DNA of 64,000 nt, taken from positions 1 to 64,000 of the forward strand of contig JAFATG010000222.1 of assembly GCA_019244055.1 (NCBI GenBank), written 5' to 3'. Source of the stretch: Acidobacteriaceae bacterium (GTDB lineage: Bacteria; Acidobacteriota; Terriglobia; Bryobacterales; Bryobacteraceae). This document shows, piece after piece, positions 36,140 to 44,928 of this stretch. Position 1 is the first letter of the stretch; each line of letters opens with the position of its first letter. The notes beneath the pieces are model-generated. The model was not told the origin of the DNA and ran no database searches. It was given only the letters and a program-made list of their open reading frames with translations. The position numbers and the translations under genes were made by a program.

Positions 36140-37374
36140 TCGATCCCCTCTGACCTGATGGGCTCAAACGGTTCTACTTCTTCTTTCGAGAAAAAGAACC
36201 GGTGCCCAGCTTGACGCATCTCACCAAAATCCCGGCCGGGATCGTCCTCGAGCACGACAGCAAAATGTATGTTTCCCTCGAAATCCTCTTCCACCGCCTC
36301 TATAATCGCGGTTTTGCCTTCGAGCAGAGTATCGAAAATATCCGCTCGTTTCCGTGGCCGGAGGCATACGCGGTCACCTTTTTTCAGCGCTACAATACCC
36401 CGGCTGGCGGTTATTTCGGGCGCCCTCTCGTACGTGTCCCACGCGCTCCACGCATCGCGATGCCGTTCAAGGCGGCGAATGGTTCCATGCAATTCGAGCA
36501 AGTGTTCCGGTGGGCTCGTTTCTAAGCGCTCCAGAAGATTCCGCGCACGGTCATCCGATTGGCGTAGTTGCTGCTTCTCCTCGTCCGTTAATGTCAAAAT
36601 CCGGAGGCTAAGAATTTCGTCGATCTCGGTAGCATCGAATAGATCGCCCTTGCTCTCCGGCGCCACTTGCGGATAGTCATAGAGAATAATTGGCGAGGCG
36701 AGCATCGTATCTCGCATCTCGGAATCCCCCACCAGTACGGGCCAAATTCCGACATTTTGGCAAGCGGCGACAATGTCGCGAAATTTTTCCGGCGCATCGA
36801 TTTGCGAGACGAATACGCCGTCACGCAGATGCACGACCGCGTGTGCCGACGCCAGCGAGTACAGCAACGCCTCATCACGATTTTCGGGCTGAATGGGAGC
36901 AGTGTTGCTAACGCGCACCGTCAAACGAAAGACATGATCCTGCACCTGCGTAGCGAAAATCATTATCTTTCCCTCGATGGAACATTTTCGCCGGATTACC
37001 GCGCCCTCCGCTTCATATCCGCCCGGAAACGAAAAGTTTTCGATATGCGAACTCGCCAGTTTCGCTGGCGATACCGAGTCGACGCGTACCCGTTGCTCAA
37101 TTGCTTCTTGCCAGATAGATCCACCGCTATCGCGGGAAACGAGTTGCAGGAACCGCAGCGAAGCTTCGATTTCTGTTCCCTCCCGACAGATCGCAAGGCA
37201 TTCCATCTGGAAGTACGACCTGTCTGCCCCGGTCTGATTTGCAGCCCAACGCGCCGGATACAGCACGCCGAAATTCCAGCGCTGCTGATTCTTGAGCGCG
37301 GATTGGCGATATGGATAGAGAAGATAGCCTTCGTAGAGCACCGCCCGCGCAATGGCGTCCACCATGGAACTCAT
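36136..37374 (-). CDS. Hypothetical protein in the hydrogenase cluster (412 aa)
   Basis: Intact ORF with ATGA-type overlaps to both neighbours; IARAVLYEGYLLYPYRQSALKNQQRWNFGVLYP; C-terminal GDRVCLRPRKRADIFDTLLEGKTAIIEAVEEDFEGNIHFAVVLEDDPG. Confidence 0.85.
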   Translation of the reverse strand: MSSMVDAIARAVLYEGYLLYPYRQSALKNQQRWNFGVLYPARWAANQTGADRSYFQMECLAICREGTEIEASLRFLQLVSRDSGGSIWQEAIEQRVRVDSVSPAKLASSHIENFSFPGGYEAEGAVIRRKCSIEGKIMIFATQVQDHVFRLTVRVSNTAPIQPENRDEALLYSLASAHAVVHLRDGVFVSQIDAPEKFRDIVAACQNVGIWPVLVGDSEMRDTMLASPIILYDYPQVAPESKGDLFDATEIDEILSLRILTLTDEEKQQLRQSDDRARNLLERLETSPPEHLLELHGTIRRLERHRDAWSAWDTYERAPEITASRGIVALKKGDRVCLRPRKRADIFDTLLEGKTAIIEAVEEDFEGNIHFAVVLEDDPGRDFGEMRQAGHRFFFSKEEVEPFEPIRSEGIE

Positions 37375-38036
37375 GACAGCGGCTGCTCCTTCTCAGCAAT
37401 CGCTAGCATGCGCTGAATCGCCTCTTCAAATGTCGCGAGGCCCTGGCTCATTTTGAACCGATATAACTCATCAAAAACATCCCGGCGCAGATTAAGGTTC
37501 ACAGCGTTTGCGTAATGCAGATCCGTCAACTCCTTCCATGTCCGCACCGGCAGACGGAAGCGCGCCTCTTTATTCCAGGGAATCGGGGCGACCTGCAGCG
37601 CGCCTTCGGCAGAGTTGAAAAACACCGAACCGCTGAACAATAAAGTCAGCGGCACTTCGCCATCAGCAATGCCGTGGAAGTACTTGGTACTTGCGACGTT
37701 GAAGTCTAGGCTGCACGGAACAGCAATTGGATATTCGATCTGGTCCGAGAACGCGGGAATATTCACTGACGTATTCACCCAGGTCATAGGACGCAATGTG
37801 TCTCCCCAGCGGCTTGGCTCATCGAACAGCTCGCGAAGCTGCGCCTGTTCCGTTGAGCTGTAGCGCCGCCGCGCTACTTCAATCTGGATTTGGCATCGAA
37901 GTAAGACCGCCTGGACGGGTTCTCCCGCTATCCGGTTCGTCACGCGTAGATCGAAGGCCAGCGTGGGCGTGATCATGTTTTGCAGGGGCCGCGCCCCGAC
38001 GATCTCAAACCACAGGTCGGGCATGGCCGCCTTCAC
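37371..38036 (-). CDS. DUF6084-like hydrogenase-cluster protein
   Basis: FEIVGARPLQNMITPTLAFDLRVTNRIAGEPVQAVLLRCQIQIEVARRRYSSTEQAQLRELFDEPSRWGDTLR. Confidence 0.75.
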   Translation of the reverse strand: MKAAMPDLWFEIVGARPLQNMITPTLAFDLRVTNRIAGEPVQAVLLRCQIQIEVARRRYSSTEQAQLRELFDEPSRWGDTLRPMTWVNTSVNIPAFSDQIEYPIAVPCSLDFNVASTKYFHGIADGEVPLTLLFSGSVFFNSAEGALQVAPIPWNKEARFRLPVRTWKELTDLHYANAVNLNLRRDVFDELYRFKMSQGLATFEEAIQRMLAIAEKEQPLS

Positions 38037-38661
38037 TGTTGGCGTGGGAACGCTCCCGAAGACGGTCGAAGAATAGGCTGATTTGTTCCCAGCCGTCCTC
38101 GCCGCCGGAGAATCCGCGCCAATACTTCCGCACCAAGCCAGTCAGCTTGTAACATTCGTCAATCGGCACTAAAAAGTATTCGCGAGCCCCATTCATCCGA
38201 TTAATTAGAAGCGCTTCAACATCCGGACTTAATTTCGACAGCACCGGATTCTCCGCTACGACTTCCTCCCAGGATTCTTTATCGAGTGTCGTTTCGGTAG
38301 GCCCGGCAGGACTGGGATACACGGCCAGCATCTGGTCCGAGGCGCTCGATGTGTAGATGAATACCAGGCCGATGGGAATGGCAAGACTGCTCCAGGCTTG
38401 TTCCGACAGGTTGAAGTGGCTCAGAAGACGTGTATCGCGCGGAACCCTTCGGTACCGCGTCTCGCCACTCGCACTGAACAATACTGCGCACGGATCGCAG
38501 ACACAAAGCAAACGCCGCGTTTCGGAATCCACCACGTGCTGATGTTTTTCAGCTACAACTAGGGAACAGAGATCGCATCGCTCGACTTCTGGTGGCTTTC
38601 GCACGAAGTCGCGAAGCGCCCATAGGCCACGCGCGCTAGATCTCTCCGTCCCGATCTTCAT
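38005..38661 (-). CDS. DUF5947-like hydrogenase-cluster protein with Cys knuckles
   Basis: ERCDLCSLVVAEKHQHVVDSETRRLLCVCDPCAVLF; translationally coupled to neighbours. Confidence 0.75.
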   Translation of the reverse strand: MKIGTERSSARGLWALRDFVRKPPEVERCDLCSLVVAEKHQHVVDSETRRLLCVCDPCAVLFSASGETRYRRVPRDTRLLSHFNLSEQAWSSLAIPIGLVFIYTSSASDQMLAVYPSPAGPTETTLDKESWEEVVAENPVLSKLSPDVEALLINRMNGAREYFLVPIDECYKLTGLVRKYWRGFSGGEDGWEQISLFFDRLRERSHANSEGGHARPVV

Positions 38662-39200
38662 ACGCGTGAACCGGCCAGAAGATCGGAAACCGGAACGAAA
38701 TCCGCGGGTGGAAGCTCATTCAGCCCTTCAATGACGACCTTGCCGATTTCCGGAGCTGCCTGGAAAATTGTCTTTTCGATACTGCTTTTCACTGCCGCGC
38801 CCGGCCAAGTACGGGCCGAGTCGAACTGCAAGCGGACTGTCTCCCCTTCAATACCAATCAGCGATACTCTTCCTCCTAAGGAGCGAAATGCTTCTTGCAG
38901 CTTCTCTATCGCGCGTTCAAGGCGAGTTGCCAGCTCCTCAGGGTGCAAATCGTGCAACAACAGCATGCTGCTGGTTAGGTCGTCTGCTGCAATGCGATCG
39001 ATAATGGCAGTGCCGTCCGGACCTGATTGGGCAGCAATCTCCAGTACGCGTTCGAGCGCAGCAGCGTGAAAATCGAGAACCGCCTGCAACAGTTCGATTG
39101 TTATACGGCGCGCTATCGGATCCGACACGTTCTCTGCACGCCGGACTAACTCCTCGATTTTGTCGATCCACTCCTGCGAGCGGACCTCGTCTCTTGTCAT
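38658..39200 (-). CDS. NifU C-terminal-like domain protein in the hydrogenase cluster
   Basis: LRSLGGRVSLIGIEGETVRLQFDSARTWPGAAVKSSIEKTIFQAAPEIGKVVIEGL. Confidence 0.65.
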   Translation of the reverse strand: MTRDEVRSQEWIDKIEELVRRAENVSDPIARRITIELLQAVLDFHAAALERVLEIAAQSGPDGTAIIDRIAADDLTSSMLLLHDLHPEELATRLERAIEKLQEAFRSLGGRVSLIGIEGETVRLQFDSARTWPGAAVKSSIEKTIFQAAPEIGKVVIEGLNELPPADFVPVSDLLAGSRV

Positions 39201-39221
39201 AAGGTGTGTGCCCCGAATCGG

Positions 39222-39413
39222 CTATGGCGGGGGCATGTGAGGCATGCGTGGATCGATCGGGTCGCGCGCTTTTGGATTAATACTGGTGGAGTCCCGGGCC
39301 GTGCGCGTGCCGGTTTCACGGCCTGGCTCGGGCCCTTTGCTGTGGATCACCTCCTCGCCGCGGTGGGTACCTTTTGTATGCGATGAAATCTTCGATTTCT
39401 TCGTGTGTGGCAT
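39222..39413 (-). CDS. 63-aa hydrophilic small protein downstream of the hydrogenase large subunit
   Basis: MPHTKKSKISSHTKGTHRGEEVIHSKGPEPGRETGTRTARDSTSINPKARDPIDPRMPHMPPP; strong SD (TAGGAGCTTTTATG). Confidence 0.65.
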   Translation of the reverse strand: MPHTKKSKISSHTKGTHRGEEVIHSKGPEPGRETGTRTARDSTSINPKARDPIDPRMPHMPPP

Positions 39414-39421
39414 AAAAGCTC

Positions 39422-41221
39422 CTACGCATGCGCTCCGAGTATCGACGAGTGCTGAGTCCTCAAAATCTTTCCGTTCCCCAGATACATGTGTACGCCACAG
39501 GGCAAGCAGGGATCGAAGCTGCGCACCGCCCGCATAATATCTATGCCTTTGAAGTTCTCCGGCCCGTTCTCCTCAAAAATCGGCGTGTTCTGAATTGCAT
39601 CTTCGTAAGGACCGGGCGTGCCGTAGGAGTCGCGCGGGCTGGCATTCCACGGGGTTGGAGGATACGGGTGATAATTCGCGATTTTTCTGTCGCGAATTAC
39701 AACGTGATGCGAAAGGACTCCGCGAACGGCCTCATGGAAGCCGCAACCGATCGATTCCTCTGGGATTTTGAACTCGGCCCAAGTCTTTGTGTTTCCAGTA
39801 CGCACGCAACGTAGCGCCTGCTCCACAAAATAAAGCGCTGCAGCGGCTGCATAGGCTTGGAAATACGTCCGTGCACGGTCGCGCTCAATCGCATTGCTCC
39901 AGTTCGGAATCTTCCATTCGAATTCCGTTTCCGGTAGCAGTGCCGTTTTGGGAAAGTTAATTCTTACGCTTCTGCCCGTCGCTTTGATATAACCGATATC
40001 CACCATGCCATTCAAAGCTGTTGCCCACAGGCGCGGAAGCGGGCCGCCGCCCGTATCCAAGGCCAGATTATCGCCGGTCCTCTTGTCAAACCATCGCGGC
40101 GACATCACCCAGGTATAGTTGCGTTTGAAGTCGCGTTTCTGCGGCTTGGGCACGGTGGTCTGATTCCACGGATGCCGCTTGTCCACTGGGTTACCCAGCG
40201 GATCCGTTCTCACGAACATTTCACCCGTTTGCTCCCAGTCCTCGTAATACGAGCTACCGAGCAAGATCCGCATATTCAGGTTGATGTCGACCAAGTCGTT
40301 CGTAACTACCTCGCCGTCCACCAACACGCTCGGTGTCACGAACATCGACCGGCCCCAGCGCGACATGTTTTCGTATCGGTAATCGCAGCTTCTCGGATCG
40401 TTGAACGCTCCCCAGCAGCCCATGAGAATGCGCCGCCGGCCCACTTCCTCGTATCCAGGCAGAGCCTGATAGAAGAAGTCGAACAAATCGTCGTGCATGG
40501 GTACAGCCTTCTTCATGTACTCCACGTATTTCATCAGCCGGACCAAATAATCCGTGAACAATTGGTGCGTAGGAACTGTTCCCACTCCCCCCGGGTACAG
40601 CGTCGATGGGTGAACGTGCCTGCCCTCCATGAGGCAGAACATCTCACGAGTCAAGCGGCTCATGACGAGCGCCTCGCGATAATATTCGCCCGTAAATGGA
40701 TTGAGCGCCCGCATGATGTCGGCGATCGTGCGGTAACCATGCCTAGAGCTGTTCGGAGATAACGCCGCTTCAGCCTTGGCTAGCAGGTTCGGATTCGTCT
40801 GCTTCACCATTTGTTCGCAAAAATCGACGCCGACGAGGTTGTCCTGGTACAAGTTGTGGTCGAACATATACTCGGCCGCTTCGCCTAAATTGAGAATCCA
40901 TTCCCCCAACTCCGGCGTTTTCATGCCGCACGCCATGTTGGCGGCGTAAATCGCGCAGGTCGCGTGATTATCGCCACAAATGCCGCAGATGCGCGAGGTG
41001 ATAAAGGGCGCGTCCCGCGGGTCCTTGCCCTGCATGAAAATGCTGTAGCCGCGAAAGATCGAGGACGTGCTGTAGCATTCGGCTACCTGTCTGTTATCGA
41101 AATCGATTTTCGTGAAAATCCCCAGACTACCCACGATCCGGGTAATCGGATCCCAGTTCATCTCGACTAAGTTTCTTCGCTGTTGCTCTTGCCCGGTAAT
41201 CGGTTCCGTTAGGGTCGCCAT
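39422..41221 (-). CDS. [NiFe] hydrogenase large subunit (group 1h-like)
   Basis: ITSRICGICGDNHATCAIYA (L1) and FDPCLPCGVH (L2) Ni-ligand motifs; C-terminal extension after DPCxxCxxH; ATG at 41221 with GAGGAAACTCG SD. Confidence 0.96.
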   Translation of the reverse strand: MATLTEPITGQEQQRRNLVEMNWDPITRIVGSLGIFTKIDFDNRQVAECYSTSSIFRGYSIFMQGKDPRDAPFITSRICGICGDNHATCAIYAANMACGMKTPELGEWILNLGEAAEYMFDHNLYQDNLVGVDFCEQMVKQTNPNLLAKAEAALSPNSSRHGYRTIADIMRALNPFTGEYYREALVMSRLTREMFCLMEGRHVHPSTLYPGGVGTVPTHQLFTDYLVRLMKYVEYMKKAVPMHDDLFDFFYQALPGYEEVGRRRILMGCWGAFNDPRSCDYRYENMSRWGRSMFVTPSVLVDGEVVTNDLVDINLNMRILLGSSYYEDWEQTGEMFVRTDPLGNPVDKRHPWNQTTVPKPQKRDFKRNYTWVMSPRWFDKRTGDNLALDTGGGPLPRLWATALNGMVDIGYIKATGRSVRINFPKTALLPETEFEWKIPNWSNAIERDRARTYFQAYAAAAALYFVEQALRCVRTGNTKTWAEFKIPEESIGCGFHEAVRGVLSHHVVIRDRKIANYHPYPPTPWNASPRDSYGTPGPYEDAIQNTPIFEENGPENFKGIDIMRAVRSFDPCLPCGVHMYLGNGKILRTQHSSILGAHA

Positions 41222-41238
41222 TCGAGTTTCCTCTTCCT

Positions 41239-42297
41239 TCAATACGTCGTGGGCTGGTACCCGGTGCTTAGTTTCGAGCCTGGACGCCGCCACCTTGGTT
41301 CTTTGTTGGCCGTGTTATTCGTGATGGATCGTAACGCCCGCATCAAGCTCCCATAGCTGACTGCAACCGTGGAGGAAAGGGTCGCGCCCGGAGGCTGATC
41401 CATGAACGGCATAAACTTGTCGGGAAAGCCAGGCATGGTGCATGCGATGCAGATTCCGCCGACATTCGGGCACCCACCGATTCCGCGCATCCAGCCGCGC
41501 TTCGTCACGTTGCAGTTCACCACCGGTCCCCAGCAGCCAATCTTCACAAGGCACTTCGGCGAACCGTATTCGTGGGCAAAATCGCCCTGCTCGTAATATC
41601 CGGCGCGGTCGCAACCTTCATGGACCGTCTTGCCGAACAACCAGGTGGGTCGCAACTGCTCGTCGAGCGGAATGATAGGAGCCAGCCCGGCCGCTTGGTA
41701 CAGAAGATAGAGAAGCGTCTCCATCATGTTGTCGGGTTGAACCGGGCAGCCTGGAACATTCACCACGGGCAGTCCGCCTGCCGAGCGGAACGATGCTCCC
41801 AAGTAATCCACGAGCCCCATGGCTCCGGTCGGGTTGCCTGCCATGGCGTGAATCCCGCCGTACGTAGCACAGGTCCCAGCCGCAATGACGCCCCAAGCTT
41901 TTGGCGCCAAGCGGTCAATCCATTCGCATGTCGTGATGGGTTGTCCCGTGTTGTGATCGGTTCCTTGCGCGGCCCAATACCCTTCCTTCTTCACTCGTTC
42001 GTTTGGCACCGAACCTTCCAACACTAAGACAAACGGATCAAGCTCGCCTTGCTCAGCCTGATAAAAGAACTTCATAAAGTCGTCGCCCACTTCGGCGGCA
42101 AGCACCGGATTGTGAAGATGTACTTTCGGCAGACCCGGTATTGCTCCCAGGAGCACATCTTCAATGCTCGGCTGTTCTGCATTGGTAATCGAGATCGTGT
42201 CTCCGTCGCAGCTCAACCCGGCTGTAATCCAGATAATGTGTACCTCTGATACAGGGGAAGTGCGTCGCGCGGAGGTCGGGACCGACGCGGTCGCCAT
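41239..42297 (-). CDS. [NiFe] hydrogenase small subunit (group 1h-like)
   Basis: IIWITAGLSCDGDTISITNA (CxxD instead of CxxC), VAAGTCATYGGIHA, VNVPGCPVQPD, GGCPNVGGICIACTMPGFPDKFMPFM. Confidence 0.96.
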   Translation of the reverse strand: MATASVPTSARRTSPVSEVHIIWITAGLSCDGDTISITNAEQPSIEDVLLGAIPGLPKVHLHNPVLAAEVGDDFMKFFYQAEQGELDPFVLVLEGSVPNERVKKEGYWAAQGTDHNTGQPITTCEWIDRLAPKAWGVIAAGTCATYGGIHAMAGNPTGAMGLVDYLGASFRSAGGLPVVNVPGCPVQPDNMMETLLYLLYQAAGLAPIIPLDEQLRPTWLFGKTVHEGCDRAGYYEQGDFAHEYGSPKCLVKIGCWGPVVNCNVTKRGWMRGIGGCPNVGGICIACTMPGFPDKFMPFMDQPPGATLSSTVAVSYGSLMRALRSITNNTANKEPRWRRPGSKLSTGYQPTTY

Positions 42298-42438
42298 AAT
42301 CGTTTGCGCCTCCTAACTGCGGCTTTTACTGTCACGCGCCGCCGTTAACAAGATGAACCAGCGGCTAAAATGTATCACTTCCAAAATGGGGAGGCTCTAG
42401 CTTTTTCGCCCAACTCCGGTTCAGAGCACGATACATTG

Positions 42439-44688
42439 CTACTGGGCAGACAGTGCGGCCAGTGCCGCCTGCCCCAGACTGATACCGCCATCATTGGGAG
42501 GTACAGCCAGGTTTGTCCAAATCTCGATGCTCCGTTTCCGGCGGGATTCAATCTCTGTGAGCAATAGCTCGTTTTGAAAAACACCACCAGATAACACGAC
42601 TAAGTCGATCGAGTTCGCCTCACAAATGCGCTGAGCAGCTTGCAAAACTCCATGTGCGATCCCGGCATGGAACGCTCGGGCGATTTCACAAATCGGCCTT
42701 CCCTGCAGGCGGTCTTGAATCAGAGCGGTGAGCAAGGGCCGAAAGTCCAAGGTATTGTCCGCGATCGGAAATGGATATGGCTGGGCCGGGGGAGCCTCCC
42801 GCGCCAGGTGTTCGAGCCAGATGGCGGCTTGTCCCTCAAAACTGATCTCACGCGTGAAACCCAGTAATGCCGCGGCAGTATCGAAAAGACGCCCTGCCGA
42901 CGAGCTCTGAAAAGTTCGCAGTTGCTTGCGTAGGAGACTGAGCGATAGCAGATAACGGCGCGGAAAATGAAAAGGGGGACCAAGCAGGTCCGGCACGCCT
43001 TCCACTTGGCTGAGAAAGCCCGCCGCGCACTGGACCGGAAAACGGGCCGCTGCATCGCCGCCGGGCAAAGAAGCGTTTCTCAAGTGAAAGACTCGCGTCC
43101 AACCGCTAACTAAACTGCCCGTGAAAAACTCGCCTCCCCAAATGGTCCCGTCGTCGCCGTAACCCGTTCCGTCGAAGCTGATGCCCACGGCTCTCCGTTC
43201 CCAGACCTGCCTTTCCGCCAGGACGGACGAAACATGAGCGCGGTGATGCTGCACCGCTATGCGTGCCGAGGACGGCAACTCGAGTGCATGTGAGGCCGAC
43301 ACATACTCCGGGTGCCGATCGTGGACAACCAGCAAATCGTCCCACTCGACACGATACATCTCAATGAAATCCTGGATCGTTTCACGAAATGCGGCCAAGG
43401 CCTCATAATGATCGAGGTCGCCGATGTGCTGGCTGACGAATGCCTGGCCTCCAATTACAAGGGTGATGGTGTTCTTGAGGTCCGCGCCCACCGCCAGAAT
43501 GGGTTTACTTACCGGTAATGTAATTACCGCGCCGGGCGCATAGCCCCGCGAGCGGCGCAGAATCGTCGGACCGAAAACTCCCGCGCGGGCCACCGAATCC
43601 TCAACACGCCGCGCGACTGGACGCTCGCCTATCAGATAGGCGTCCGCGATACCCGATAAGCGCTTCCGCGCATCGTCATCTCGATACGCAATAGGTTCAC
43701 TCGAGCGGTTCGCGCTGGTCATCACCAGAAGGTCTGGCGCACCCGAAGCGAACAGCAGATAATGCAGTGGCGAATAGGGAAGCAGGACGCCCAGCTCGTG
43801 ATTCTCGGGGGCAACGCCGGAGAATTCTGCGATTGCCGGCGCCAGCACGATCGGGCGCGGCGGAGAGCTCAAGAGCGCCGCCGCCTCACATGACAGATCG
43901 ACGATTGTGCGAGCGGTTTCGATGCTCTTGACCATCAGCGCGAAGGGCTTTTCTTTGCGGAACTTGCGTTCGCGTAGCATGCGCACTGAATCCGCGTTGC
44001 GCGCATCGCAACTCAGGTGGTATCCGCCAATCCCCTTAATGGCCACGATATGCCCTAATCTGAGCAGCTTGGCCGCCCTCTCGATGCTGGCCCTGTCTCC
44101 GTGGGTCGTCCCGTCCGCCGATTCGAGGAGATAGTGCGGCCCGCACGCCGGACAGGCAACCGGTTGAGCATGAAACCGGCGATCCAGCGGATCCTCATAC
44201 TGCCTCGCGCAGAGCGGATCCATGGGCCAGTACCTCATCGTGGTGCGCGAGCGGTCATACGGAAGGCCCTCAGCTACGCTGAAGCGCGGTCCGCAATTCG
44301 TGCAGTTGATGTATGGGTATTGGTAGCGCGGGTCGGCTGCATCAAACAACTCCGCCAGGCAGTCATCGCAGAGGGGTAAATCCGGCGAGATGCGAGCCGA
44401 AGGCGGACCACCGCGCTGGCTTTCGCGGATTAGAAATTCCGCAAAGCCCCTGGCTGCGGTCTGGCCAACTTCAAGCGAGCTGATCTGGGCGGCTGCTGGG
44501 TGCTCAGCACTCAAGCTTCTGATGAAAGCGTCGAGATCGGCATCGGAGCCCTCGACCTGAATCTCGACCCCGTTTTCCTGGTTCAGCACCCAACCGCGGA
44601 GAGCATTCGCGTGCGCCAGCCGGTACACGAATGGCCGGAATCCCACCCCTTGCACGACTCCGCGGACGCGAATGCGACGCGCGCCCAT
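42439..44688 (-). CDS. hypF: Carbamoyltransferase HypF
   Basis: RIRVRGVVQGVGFRPFVYRLA acylphosphatase domain; CDDCLAELFDAADPRYQYPYINCTNCGPRFS; VQHHRAHVSSVLAE. Confidence 0.97.
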   Translation of the reverse strand: MGARRIRVRGVVQGVGFRPFVYRLAHANALRGWVLNQENGVEIQVEGSDADLDAFIRSLSAEHPAAAQISSLEVGQTAARGFAEFLIRESQRGGPPSARISPDLPLCDDCLAELFDAADPRYQYPYINCTNCGPRFSVAEGLPYDRSRTTMRYWPMDPLCARQYEDPLDRRFHAQPVACPACGPHYLLESADGTTHGDRASIERAAKLLRLGHIVAIKGIGGYHLSCDARNADSVRMLRERKFRKEKPFALMVKSIETARTIVDLSCEAAALLSSPPRPIVLAPAIAEFSGVAPENHELGVLLPYSPLHYLLFASGAPDLLVMTSANRSSEPIAYRDDDARKRLSGIADAYLIGERPVARRVEDSVARAGVFGPTILRRSRGYAPGAVITLPVSKPILAVGADLKNTITLVIGGQAFVSQHIGDLDHYEALAAFRETIQDFIEMYRVEWDDLLVVHDRHPEYVSASHALELPSSARIAVQHHRAHVSSVLAERQVWERRAVGISFDGTGYGDDGTIWGGEFFTGSLVSGWTRVFHLRNASLPGGDAAARFPVQCAAGFLSQVEGVPDLLGPPFHFPRRYLLSLSLLRKQLRTFQSSSAGRLFDTAAALLGFTREISFEGQAAIWLEHLAREAPPAQPYPFPIADNTLDFRPLLTALIQDRLQGRPICEIARAFHAGIAHGVLQAAQRICEANSIDLVVLSGGVFQNELLLTEIESRRKRSIEIWTNLAVPPNDGGISLGQAALAALSAQ

Positions 44689-44928
44689 TCACGTTCGCTG
44701 CAAACTCACGACGCAGCTACGGCCCTGCCAGCCGATCTGCACGACTTTGCCATTTTCAACTAGAACAGGAACCGCTCTCTGGCCAGTGAGAGCCTGCATT
44801 CGTTCGAGCGCATTTGCGTCAGCTTCGACGTCATATTGAATGAAGTCGCAGCCTTTCCAATCGAGCCACTCCCGCAGCTCTCGTGTGAACGGGCAGCTTG
44901 CCGCTCCGAAAAGCTCAAAATTCGGCAT
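44689..44928 (-). CDS. Glutaredoxin-like protein
   Basis: MPNFELFGAASCPFTRELREWLDWKGCDFIQYDVEADANALERMQALTGQRAVPVLVENGKVVQIGWQGR; overlaps the upstream SIS gene stop. Confidence 0.85.
   Translation of the reverse strand: MPNFELFGAASCPFTRELREWLDWKGCDFIQYDVEADANALERMQALTGQRAVPVLVENGKVVQIGWQGRSCVVSLQRT

Noticed and set aside
42298-42438. Possible sigma-54 promoter upstream of the hydrogenase small subunit (TGGTTCATCTTGTT on the minus strand)
   Set aside because: Lacks the required GG-N10-GC spacing and the GC of the -12 element.
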